A DNA stretch of 42,408 bases from a virus: positions 1 through 42,408 of the IMG/VR virus record IMGVR_UViG_3300005253_000560, one strand, 5' to 3'. Each line of letters starts with the position of its first letter. The stretch's first letter is position 1. Below, piece by piece: positions 16,375 through 22,553 of this stretch. The notes beneath the pieces were generated by a model. That model was not told the DNA's origin. It saw only the letters and a program-made list of their open reading frames with translations, and did no database searches. The position numbers were made by a program, and so were the translations under genes.

Positions 16375-16662
16375 ATGGACGAAGCATGTGTACCCCAAAC
16401 TGGTGGCGAACCCGAAACCGAATATCCGACGAACTTCAAAGCAAGCTGCTCTATCATCAGAGGAGCGATTGAAGCGGTAAAAGTGAGCACCCTTGAACTC
16501 AAATGCCACCGTGAATTTAGCGAACGGGAGGGTCCCGTTGGTCGGCATGGTGAAATGCAGGCAAACATTCAACTTGCGTACCGGCACCTTGAGGATGCTC
16601 GTATGCGTCTGGGTAAAGCTATCCAGGCCTACGATGGCGGCCAATCCTGCTATAAAGACTGA
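16375..16662 (+). CDS. Small phage protein, possible Acb2/Tad1-like hairpin domain
   Basis: A 95-residue protein with TTAAGGAGAAATATC before the ATG. The N-terminus is disordered. From residue ~23 two helices are predicted. The first is IIRGAIEAVKVSTLELKCHR. The second is ANIQLAYRHLEDARMRLGKA, followed by IQAYDGG. The 'LA..HLE.A.MRL..A' helix resembles the helical hairpin of the phage Acb2/Tad1 proteins, which sequester cyclic nucleotide signals of CBASS and Thoeris defence. This is recall of a short pattern, not an alignment, and the signal-binding residues cannot be assigned. The neighbouring genes are small accessory genes and methyltransferases, a setting where anti-defence genes are common. 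Confidence 0.6.
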   Translation: MDEACVPQTGGEPETEYPTNFKASCSIIRGAIEAVKVSTLELKCHREFSEREGPVGRHGEMQANIQLAYRHLEDARMRLGKAIQAYDGGQSCYKD

Positions 16663-16672
16663 TAAATAGAAA

Positions 16673-16688
16673 GGTGTCAGGTGACACC
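16673..16688. promoter_or_regulatory. Perfect 16-base palindrome, operator candidate
   Basis: GGTGTCA-GG-TGACACC lies 10 bases after the stop of the preceding gene and upstream of the zinc-ribbon gene. It has the size and symmetry of a dimeric repressor site. It could also fold as a tight hairpin. No repressor gene was recognised in the window. Confidence 0.4.
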
Positions 16689-16771
16689 CTCCCCCGGCCG
16701 GCGGTGGGGAAACTAACTTGATGTTCAGCACCGAAAACTCCGGCGACATAAGATTAACTCCGAGGACCTTA

Positions 16772-16795
16772 GGGCGGTGGGATGGTAAACCGCCC
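16772..16795 (+). promoter_or_regulatory. Leader hairpin before the zinc-ribbon gene
   Basis: GGGCGGT and ACCGCCC form a 7-bp stem with a 10-base loop, ending 22 bases before the ATG at 16818. No T tract follows, so it is a leader structure rather than a terminator. Confidence 0.45.
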
Positions 16796-16817
16796 ACTAT
16801 TGAAAAGGAGAAAAATT

Positions 16818-17081
16818 ATGGATTATGCAACCGACACGGACATAGAAGAGGCAATAAAAAGCGAAACGGGGGTCCAACCAGAGGTATTAAATAAGCCGGC
16901 AGAAGCACTAATAGAAAAAGATTTTTATGAAATGCAAGCCACCTGTATAAATTGTGGTTATACCTTCATCGCTAAGATTAAGAAGGGAATGAGCGTAGAG
17001 GATCATCAGGAGGTATGTTTTTATTGTGGGAAAAAGAGCTATCTTCACAAAATAGCATTTAGATATGAAAGAGTCAGGTGA
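16818..17081 (+). CDS. Zinc-ribbon protein
   Basis: An 87-residue protein. The ATG at 16818 is chosen because AAAAGGAGAAAAATT precedes it; an upstream in-frame ATG lies inside the leader hairpin. The N-terminal half is acidic. Residues ~43-70 contain CINCGYTF and CFYCGKKS, a four-cysteine zinc ribbon. Such small phage zinc ribbons often bind nucleic acid or a host polymerase, but the target is unknown. Confidence 0.65.
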   Translation: MDYATDTDIEEAIKSETGVQPEVLNKPAEALIEKDFYEMQATCINCGYTFIAKIKKGMSVEDHQEVCFYCGKKSYLHKIAFRYERVR

Positions 17082-17122
17082 CTCATCAACGCACTGGTAT
17101 TACTGACGATTTTGATTAAATC

Positions 17123-17266
17123 ATGAAACCATTAACAAACGAACAGATATGGGGAATACCGGATGAAGAGCAGCCGGAAGATACAAAGGACTATTTTGAG
17201 ACGAAAGAGGAAATCGACCAGCGCCATCCACAAGCTACAGGACCAGGCGACCAGGCTGAGGGCTAA
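17123..17266 (+). CDS. Possible 47-residue protein overlapping the HNH gene
   Basis: The frame reads as a plausible acidic protein (MKPLTNEQIWGIPDEEQPED) but has no ribosome site. It overlaps the first 104 bases of the HNH gene in another frame. Either two short genes overlap or only one N-terminus is real. Confidence 0.25.
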   Translation: MKPLTNEQIWGIPDEEQPEDTKDYFETKEEIDQRHPQATGPGDQAEG

Positions 17267-17651
17267 GATATTTCGCTTCCTGCCCTGTGCGGTGTGCCTG
17301 TCTTTTAATAAGAAGAATTACGAGACGGTCCCGGCCCATCTCTTGAATTCGGGCAGTTACGGCTCCAAGAAGTGGGACATGTGGAATTTACTGCCGTTAT
17401 GCTCTGAGCACCACACCAACGGCACGGAGATATCGAGCCATGCCCCCGGCGGTGATACGGGGGTAATTAAGAACTTTGTAGCCTGGCTGAAAAATACATT
17501 ACCGAGGCACTATAATTGGTATGTGATAAACAAAGATGACCGGGCTCCGCACAAACTGTCGTTAGGCGATATGGGCGAGATATGCGGCGGTCTTCAATAC
17601 TACGCTGATTACCCGGGAAAGGCGGAGGGACTGATTTACGAGAAAGCATGA
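17163..17651 (+). CDS. HNH-type zinc-binding nuclease-like protein
   Basis: A 162-residue protein with GGGGAATACCGG before the ATG. The N-terminus (residues 1-38) is strongly basic and probably binds DNA. Metal-site residues appear in HNH order: C42-x-x-C45, then VPAHLL (H59), then LPLCSEHH with C80, H83 and H84. This matches the Cys-rich HNH/DUF968-like group found in phage early regions, where they act as recombination or nicking nucleases. It is smaller than most homing endonucleases, and lies beside the methyltransferase genes rather than inside another gene. Catalysis is inferred from motif order. Confidence 0.65.
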   Translation: MKSSRKIQRTILRRKRKSTSAIHKLQDQATRLRAKIFRFLPCAVCLSFNKKNYETVPAHLLNSGSYGSKKWDMWNLLPLCSEHHTNGTEISSHAPGGDTGVIKNFVAWLKNTLPRHYNWYVINKDDRAPHKLSLGDMGEICGGLQYYADYPGKAEGLIYEKA

Positions 17652-17803
17652 AAGCCATAGATCAGAAAATCGCACGGTTGGAAGAGCAGTCGCACCGTCA
17701 TTGGTTGCGATGGCAGAAGTTCGGCGGCTTTTGCAATCTATACTATTATAAGGAAGCCAACATAAAAATACGTAAGCTAAAAGGACTGTATGAAAAAACA
17801 TAA
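17648..17803 (+). CDS. 51-residue basic aromatic protein
   Basis: The ATG overlaps the previous TGA. It is basic and W/Y-rich (RLEEQSHRHWLRWQKFGGF, LYYYKEANIKIRKLKGLYEK). Tight coupling to the HNH gene suggests it is real. It overlaps the next TM peptide by 14 bases. Not recognised. Confidence 0.5.
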   Translation: MKAIDQKIARLEEQSHRHWLRWQKFGGFCNLYYYKEANIKIRKLKGLYEKT

Positions 17804-17873
17804 ATTGGTCATTTTGTTAATTATTGTTTTGGCGGTCCTTGCGGCCGCGGGCTGGTTTTTTAGTCTTTATTGA
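17790..17873 (+). CDS. 27-residue single-TM peptide
   Basis: MKKHK followed by one hydrophobic helix (LVILLIIVLAVLAAAGWFFS). The start lies inside the end of the previous gene, with AAAAGGACTGT upstream. It could be a membrane micropeptide acting on a host membrane protein. It is accepted because of the ribosome site and clean topology. Confidence 0.5.
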   Translation: MKKHKLVILLIIVLAVLAAAGWFFSLY

Positions 17874-17891
17874 GAAGGTAAATGGATTTAC

Positions 17892-17917
17892 CGGATGTTT
17901 AGCATCCGCATAGTGGA
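17892..17917 (+). promoter_or_regulatory. Hairpin/CCGCATAGTGGA start-region element
   Basis: CGGATG-TTTAG-CATCCG forms a 6-bp stem. It overlaps CCGCATAGTGGA, which matches CCGCATAGCGGA at 21216 in 11 of 12 bases. Both sit just before start codons and belong to a wider set of GC-rich elements at gene boundaries here. Confidence 0.5.
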
Positions 17918-17923
17918 ATAACA

Positions 17924-18514
17924 ATGGTAAAAGGATTTACACACGAATCGACTTATAACGAATCGGTTGAGTGGTACACACCGAGAGAGGTATTTAAGGC
18001 TTTGGGTATAGAGTTTGATATTGATCCTTGCAGTCCGGGTTCAGAGATAGTTCCCTGGGTGCCCGCCACAAAGCATTACACATACTTAGATGATGGTCTT
18101 AGTTTTGATTGGGACGGCCGGGTGTGGATGAATCCCCCATACGGCGGTGAGACGAAAAAATGGCTTAAGCACTTATCAATATCTGGTAACGGGATAGCTC
18201 TCATATTTGCCCGGACCGATACGAAGTGGTTTCACGAATATGTTCCGGATGCCGATGCGGTGTGTTTTATTAAGGGTAGGGTCCAGTTTATAAAATGCTG
18301 CGTAGCGGGCAGATATGCTAGGGGTCAGTACAATCCCAAGACCGATTATTTCGTGGATCCGATAGATGGTAAAAGGAAGAAGGGTGGATGTGGTTCGGCC
18401 TCAATGCTGATAGCTTACGGAAAGGAAAATGCAGAGGTTTTGTATCGTTGTAATCTGGGTTTAACAATGAACCCCCACCAAGCCCCCGCGGCGAGCGGAG
18501 TAAGATGTGGATAA
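17924..18514 (+). CDS. Phage DNA N6-adenine methyltransferase (PF05869-type)
   Basis: A 196-residue protein that should transfer methyl from S-adenosylmethionine to adenine N6. Family markers are visible: EWYTPREVFKAL at residues ~16-27 (target side), DIDPCS at 32-37, and the catalytic NPPYG at 70-74. It is followed by ALIFARTDTKWFHEY and ADAVCFIKGRVQF, both typical of the phage Dam family. Its length matches the family. It is the first of three methyltransferases in a row, so the phage DNA is probably protected against several host restriction enzymes. The last codons overlap the cytosine methyltransferase start and carry a GC-rich boundary repeat (APAASGVR). Confidence 0.88.
   Translation: MVKGFTHESTYNESVEWYTPREVFKALGIEFDIDPCSPGSEIVPWVPATKHYTYLDDGLSFDWDGRVWMNPPYGGETKKWLKHLSISGNGIALIFARTDTKWFHEYVPDADAVCFIKGRVQFIKCCVAGRYARGQYNPKTDYFVDPIDGKRKKGGCGSASMLIAYGKENAEVLYRCNLGLTMNPHQAPAASGVRCG
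18482..18501. repeat. GC-rich boundary repeat, copy before the cytosine methyltransferase
   Basis: GCCCCCGCGGCG then AGCGGAG. The same sequence, with four extra bases, occurs in inverted orientation at 20591-20616 on the other side of the dcm-dam pair, and in part at 10520 and 31331. The GGAG part serves as the ribosome site of the downstream gene. Confidence 0.55.
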
Positions 18515-19560
18515 TACCGAAGAATTTAGAGGTATCAGCCTGTGTTCGGGATACGCTGGGCTCGAAATGGGAGTCAAGCGAGCTGTCCCTGCTCTTAGAA
18601 CGGTCTGTTATGTGGAGATCGAAGCCTTCGCTTGCGCGAACCTGGTTAGTAAGATTGAGGCGGGTCTCCTGGATGCGGCCCCTATTTGGACGGATATTAA
18701 GACCTTCGATGGCCGGCCATTTCGTAACAGGGTACACATCATCACTGCCGGTTATCCCTGCCAGGGGGAGAGCGTTGCCGGCAAGCGGCTCAAAGAAAGA
18801 GACCCTCGATGGCTTTGGCCGCATATTGAAAGAATCATCGAGGCAGTTAAGCCTGTTTGGTGCTTCTTCGAAAACGTCTCAGGACACCTTAGCGGTGGAT
18901 ACCCCACAGTTTATAGAGGCCTACGCAATTTGGGTTACAAAGTTGAGGCTGGACTGTTTACAGCGGCAGAGATCGGCGCGCCTCACAAGAGAGAGAGGGT
19001 GTATGTCCTGGCCCGGGCCATCAGTTATGGACGCTGCGGGATTTTGCGGCAAGCCGGACAAGGGCAGGATGGGCCCCAACAGCGGAAGGACCTTAACAGG
19101 CAAGGCGTTGGAGATGGAAGGGAAAGGGCCCCATGCGAATTGGCCAACACCAAATGTTCCGAACAGGGGCAAGGAACTATCAAAGAAACACAGGCCGAAA
19201 TCAGGCGGGATAGATTTGCAATCGAAGGTATGGGCAACACCAAACACGCGGGACCACAAAGGACGGGACCTGGAATCTCGGCAGGGGTCGGCGAGTTTGC
19301 CTGGCCAGCTCCTCCAGGATGGCCCCAGTATGAATGGGAAGAGCCGAGGGTTGTGGCCTACAACAAGCGTAAGCGATGCAGAGGGCGGACCCAAGAAACT
19401 ACCGAATCCGACAACAAGGATAAGCAAAACAACAGGGACAAGGTGGGGCGCAAAACTGATGGATGTCGCAGCGTACCCACAAGCAAAGGGCATGTTAAAT
19501 CCCGACTGGGAAGAGCAGTTAATGGGACTAACTGTAGGGTGGACAGACTTAGACTCTTAG
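18505..19560 (+). CDS. Overlapping-frame ORF inside dcm (WPTP-repeat type protein)
   Basis: A 351-residue frame starting at ATG 18505. This ATG overlaps the dcm GTG (ATGTG) and uses the same GCGGAG site. Its second half carries NWPTPN, VWATPNTRD and LWPTTSVSD, and ends LNPDWEEQLMGLTVGWTDLD. I recall this repeat-plus-ending pattern from phage proteins annotated near or within cytosine methyltransferases. The repeats lie exactly over the LANTK/GNTKH segments of the dcm frame, and the ending lies over its RVDRLRLLGN motif. Conservation could therefore be imposed by dcm. Either this is a true dual-coded gene or a long shadow frame. No function can be stated. Confidence 0.4.
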   Translation: MWIIPKNLEVSACVRDTLGSKWESSELSLLLERSVMWRSKPSLARTWLVRLRRVSWMRPLFGRILRPSMAGHFVTGYTSSLPVIPARGRALPASGSKKETLDGFGRILKESSRQLSLFGASSKTSQDTLAVDTPQFIEAYAIWVTKLRLDCLQRQRSARLTRERGCMSWPGPSVMDAAGFCGKPDKGRMGPNSGRTLTGKALEMEGKGPHANWPTPNVPNRGKELSKKHRPKSGGIDLQSKVWATPNTRDHKGRDLESRQGSASLPGQLLQDGPSMNGKSRGLWPTTSVSDAEGGPKKLPNPTTRISKTTGTRWGAKLMDVAAYPQAKGMLNPDWEEQLMGLTVGWTDLDS

Positions 19561-19664
19561 GCAACGGAGTTGTACCGCAGCAGGCGGAATTAGCGTTTAG
19601 GGTGCTAACCAGCACTTTTGCATCCAAAGAAAAGGCCGCAAAGCGGACTAACCGCAAGGAATGA
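18507..19664 (+). CDS. dcm: DNA cytosine-5 methyltransferase
   Basis: A 385-residue protein starting at GTG 18507, six bases after GGAG. C5-methyltransferase motifs are in order: LCSGYAGLEMG (SAM site, residues ~12-22), AGYPCQGES with catalytic C85, FFENVSGH (E122-N123-V124), and APHKRERVYVLA (the R-x-R at 162-164). Near residue ~350 is RLRLLGNGVVPQQAE, the conserved motif X end. The region between (~170-340) is variable, with LANTK- and GNTKH-type segments, and would hold the target-recognition part. It modifies phage DNA to resist restriction. The same DNA is open for 1056 bases in a second frame that begins two bases earlier; see the next entry. Confidence 0.9.
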   Translation: MDNTEEFRGISLCSGYAGLEMGVKRAVPALRTVCYVEIEAFACANLVSKIEAGLLDAAPIWTDIKTFDGRPFRNRVHIITAGYPCQGESVAGKRLKERDPRWLWPHIERIIEAVKPVWCFFENVSGHLSGGYPTVYRGLRNLGYKVEAGLFTAAEIGAPHKRERVYVLARAISYGRCGILRQAGQGQDGPQQRKDLNRQGVGDGRERAPCELANTKCSEQGQGTIKETQAEIRRDRFAIEGMGNTKHAGPQRTGPGISAGVGEFAWPAPPGWPQYEWEEPRVVAYNKRKRCRGRTQETTESDNKDKQNNRDKVGRKTDGCRSVPTSKGHVKSRLGRAVNGTNCRVDRLRLLGNGVVPQQAELAFRVLTSTFASKEKAAKRTNRKE

Positions 19665-19665
19665 A

Positions 19666-20619
19666 ATGACGCAGCGGGACAATTTAACACTTGTACAGGG
19701 ATTAGAGCCGGGGGATCCGAGGCTCGATCTTCGAATGCGAATTGGGGCCGTTGTCCCATACTATGGTGGTAAGCGGAACCTTGCCTTTAAGATTATCGAG
19801 GTAATGGGTCCGCACAAGGTTTACTGGGAGCCTTTTTGCGGCTCAATGGCGGTCCTGATGGTCAAACCCCCCTGCGTGATGGAGACCGTGAACGATTTGC
19901 ACGGGGATCTGATTAACCTGGCCAAAGTCATTCAGGACAAAGAGATGGGATTTGAGTTATACGACAAGTTGAGCCGGACATGCTATGCCGAGCAGTTTTT
20001 CCGCGAGGCGAAAGAGCGATGGATGTTCCGGCCTAAAGAGGCCTATAAAATGCCGGACCCAGACAGGGCCTACGACTACTTTGTTGTTTCCTGGATGGGC
20101 CTGAACGGTGTATCGGGGACTGCAAGGTGCAATTATCAATTCGCATTAAGATGGTGCCGGGGCGGCGGTCATTGCGCCCGCAGATGGAGTTCTGTAATAG
20201 AGTCAATGCCGGCCTGGCATAAAAGACTTGCACAAGTAGTTATCCTGCAGAGGGACGCCTTCGACATTATAGAGAATATAAAAGATGACGGAGACACGGT
20301 CATTTATTGCGATCCGCCTTATTTCGACAAGAGCGATAAATACGTTCATGACTTCACCCCGGCGGACCATGCACAGCTCTCAGTTTCGTTAGAGCGGTTC
20401 ACCAAGACAAAGGTCATTGTCAGCTACTATGATGACCACAGGCTGGATGTTTTGTACGAGGGGTTCAAGAAGATTAAACTTGGAGCCAACTACGCATCTT
20501 TGAGAAACGCCACACGAGGGCCGAAGAAGAAACCCCACAAAAAACAGGTTGAAATACTGTTAGTCAAGAATTTAGAAGAAGGACTATTTAACTCCGCTCA
20601 TGCGCCGCGGGGGCTTTGA
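19666..20619 (+). CDS. dam: D12-class DNA adenine methyltransferase
   Basis: A 317-residue protein. The ATG at 19666 is used because CCGCAAGGAATGAA precedes it and the homologous part starts soon after. It carries PYYGGKRN (motif I, residues 31-38), YWEPFCGSMAVL, and the catalytic DPPY at 216-219 (YCDPPYFDKSD). This order is that of the D12/Dam family that methylates adenine N6, often at GATC. ETVNDLHGDLINL and YDYFVVSWMGLNGVSG also match the family. It follows dcm at once, so two adenine and one cytosine enzyme are expressed together. Site specificity cannot be read from sequence. Confidence 0.9.
   Translation: MTQRDNLTLVQGLEPGDPRLDLRMRIGAVVPYYGGKRNLAFKIIEVMGPHKVYWEPFCGSMAVLMVKPPCVMETVNDLHGDLINLAKVIQDKEMGFELYDKLSRTCYAEQFFREAKERWMFRPKEAYKMPDPDRAYDYFVVSWMGLNGVSGTARCNYQFALRWCRGGGHCARRWSSVIESMPAWHKRLAQVVILQRDAFDIIENIKDDGDTVIYCDPPYFDKSDKYVHDFTPADHAQLSVSLERFTKTKVIVSYYDDHRLDVLYEGFKKIKLGANYASLRNATRGPKKKPHKKQVEILLVKNLEEGLFNSAHAPRGL
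20591..20616. repeat. Inverted copy of the GC-rich boundary repeat
   Basis: The reverse complement of this stretch matches 18482-18501 apart from an inserted CATG. The two copies bracket the dcm-dam pair in inverted orientation, which could reflect acquisition or inversion of the methylase cassette. Confidence 0.5.
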
Positions 20620-20620
20620 A

Positions 20621-21223
20621 ATGGGTTCGTTAATTACAAGAGGTTTTAAGGATACATCTTTGTTGAGTGCCGCCGGTCGTCAGCGGGCGAAAGAATATCT
20701 TATATCGGTAGGGTACCGGGAAGAACAGTTGCAACCGATCGTATGGCCGGAAGATGCGGTCTCTGCTTATCGGGACCACATGGGTCAACCGTGGAAGTTT
20801 ACTACAAAGGCGGACATTCTGCGGGGGAAACGTGAACGCATGGAGCAAAATCTGCGGCGGAAGCGTGAATATGGCATTATTCATCGAAGGCCGTTATACG
20901 TCTGGGTCTTTTGGTGTCCCGGTGTCGGTATTTTTTTCCGGGGTTGGTGGATAGCTCTTATTGGCAGGGGTTATGAACGTTGCAGATATCTGGAACGCGA
21001 TAAGATAAAAATTTCAAGCCTGATGAAACTGTTCCCACTTGTTGAACCGACTTTGTATGGCCCGCCGGACATCAGAGAATGGAAAAGGGAATTTGTCAAG
21101 CGTTACCAGAGAGGTACCTGGTGCGGCAAGCCGCAGGGCAAGGCGCCTATATGGGCGGAAGTACAAGGAAGCAGTATCGAAAGAATATTAGGCCGGGCCG
21201 AATGGCCCAATAAAACCGCATAG
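20621..21223 (+). CDS. Hypothetical protein with one hydrophobic segment
   Basis: A 200-residue protein. The ATG at 20621 is preferred to 20600 because CGCGGGGGC lies about 7 bases before it. The N-terminal half is basic and helical (ILRGKRERMEQNLRRKREY). The middle is hydrophobic and aromatic (PLYVWVFWCPGVGIFFRGWW), probably a membrane-touching segment. The C-terminal part (IKISSLMKLFPLVEPTLYG) is soluble. Not recognised. It lies between the methylases and a zinc-finger protein. Confidence 0.6.
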   Translation: MGSLITRGFKDTSLLSAAGRQRAKEYLISVGYREEQLQPIVWPEDAVSAYRDHMGQPWKFTTKADILRGKRERMEQNLRRKREYGIIHRRPLYVWVFWCPGVGIFFRGWWIALIGRGYERCRYLERDKIKISSLMKLFPLVEPTLYGPPDIREWKREFVKRYQRGTWCGKPQGKAPIWAEVQGSSIERILGRAEWPNKTA

Positions 21224-21235
21224 CGGAGTCATGAA

Positions 21236-21769
21236 ATGAAGGAGCAAAAGACATTATTCGATACAGCCGGCGCGCCGGAAACTGTTGATTGTCCAAGATG
21301 TGGTCAGCGCTGCAGGGTGGACCTACTGCCAGGCTCGAAAGCAAAAATGCTGCGACGGTCGAAAAAAGGTCTATGCGCCAACTGTGCGGTCCACGACTGG
21401 CTAAGGAATACATATCCACCGAACATTATTCTGGCCCAGTCGGGGCCGAAGGTTTTGCTGTTCGAGCACATTCAAACTCAGTTCGCGGAGATTATGAAGA
21501 TGGGCTTTGCCGATGCCAAACCTGATGAGATTGACTGGCAAAAGATAGTTGATAACTGGGAGCTGCCGTTTAAGAACAAAGTAAAGGCCACGGGGATGAA
21601 CCCAGCATCGCAGGATGTCCTGGATATGGAGCCGGAAATGCAGGCCCATGAAGAAAATTATTTTAGAGAAGAGATGATTGCAAAAGAAGAAGGATTTGGG
21701 AGCTTGCGCGAGAAGCGTCAAGCTGAGCGGGACAGAATAATTAAAGAGGAATTTTTGCCGTTATTGTGA
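21236..21769 (+). CDS. Zinc-finger phage protein
   Basis: A 177-residue protein; CGGAG lies 7 bases before the ATG, in the CCGCATAGCGGAG boundary element. DCPRCGQRCRVDLL and KGLCANCAVHDWLRN form a four-cysteine zinc site (residues ~18-54). The rest is helical and charged. This two-CxxC pattern followed by 'DWLRN' is a recurring phage early protein of unknown function, perhaps nucleic-acid binding. Confidence 0.65.
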   Translation: MKEQKTLFDTAGAPETVDCPRCGQRCRVDLLPGSKAKMLRRSKKGLCANCAVHDWLRNTYPPNIILAQSGPKVLLFEHIQTQFAEIMKMGFADAKPDEIDWQKIVDNWELPFKNKVKATGMNPASQDVLDMEPEMQAHEENYFREEMIAKEEGFGSLREKRQAERDRIIKEEFLPLL

Positions 21770-21782
21770 AAGATGCACCAGG

Positions 21783-22004
21783 ATGAATAAGAAGTTAGCG
21801 GAACGCCTCAATATATCAGAATCGAGACGACTATTGCCCCTGGGATTTACAGAATTAAATAAAAACGACATTGACTATCACAGATGGCATATCGAAACAG
21901 TTTACTGCGAGCTGCTGCACGAAGTAAGCGTGATAGATGAATGCTGCCGGAGATTCGAAGAAACGTTCAAACGGAGAGATTATTATATGGTTAGATTAAC
22001 ATGA
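21783..22004 (+). CDS. Small helical protein
   Basis: A 73-residue protein: MNKKLAERLNISESRRLLPL, then HRWHIETVYCELLHEVSVID. CACCAGG precedes the ATG. Two helices, no membrane span. The stop overlaps the next ATG. Not recognised. Confidence 0.5.
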   Translation: MNKKLAERLNISESRRLLPLGFTELNKNDIDYHRWHIETVYCELLHEVSVIDECCRRFEETFKRRDYYMVRLT

Positions 22005-22537
22005 AACAATTTGAAAATGATGGAGCAAGGTATCGAGGGGCCATGGGCGGTGTTATCTGGACGCCAGAGCTGGCCGACGAAGTATTTAAGACTTGGGATT
22101 ATGGTCATGCCTTTGCATATCTATTCCGCAGGTTTGGTCCAGCACATAGAGGATGCGACCCGCACAAAGACTTATCATCTTACTGGCTGACTACCGGGAT
22201 GAAGGGTGTTTTGCTGACTGTAAGACCAGCTCATTCGGCGGGAACATCATTTGGTTATCTTCTTACGAATCAAATTGGGCGGAAATTATGGTTAGAGTAT
22301 ACGCACTCTACGTGGATGGAAGGGAAAGGCAAGGATGTTAGGTCGCCACGAAGGAGCCGAATAGAGCGAGCATTAAAACAGGCAATGGAAGAACTAAAAC
22401 GACCGACAAATGTCCATGATTGGCTTATCAATATACAGGGGGACGTTGAGGACTATGCGGATAATTGCGTTGAGCCGAGTAATTTGTCGGGATATGGGAC
22501 ATCAAGAGATTACTTCGATAAATTTAACCCCGCGTAG
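22001..22537 (+). CDS. Hypothetical soluble protein
   Basis: A 178-residue protein coupled by ATGA to its upstream neighbour. It is mixed alpha/beta with many aromatic and histidine residues (WDYGHAFAYLFRRFGPAHRG, LWLEYTHSTWMEGKG) and a helix RIERALKQAMEELKRP. A GC-rich boundary element at 22529-22542 covers its last codons. No fold or function recognised. Confidence 0.6.
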   Translation: MKQFENDGARYRGAMGGVIWTPELADEVFKTWDYGHAFAYLFRRFGPAHRGCDPHKDLSSYWLTTGMKGVLLTVRPAHSAGTSFGYLLTNQIGRKLWLEYTHSTWMEGKGKDVRSPRRSRIERALKQAMEELKRPTNVHDWLINIQGDVEDYADNCVEPSNLSGYGTSRDYFDKFNPA

Positions 22538-22553
22538 CGGAGATTAGTCACGG

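Noticed and set aside
16721-16893. Forward frame MFSTENSGDIRLTPRTLGRW... before the zinc-ribbon gene
   Set aside because: It overlaps the leader hairpin and the better-supported gene at 16818 and becomes R/G/N-rich out-of-frame sequence after about 30 codons.
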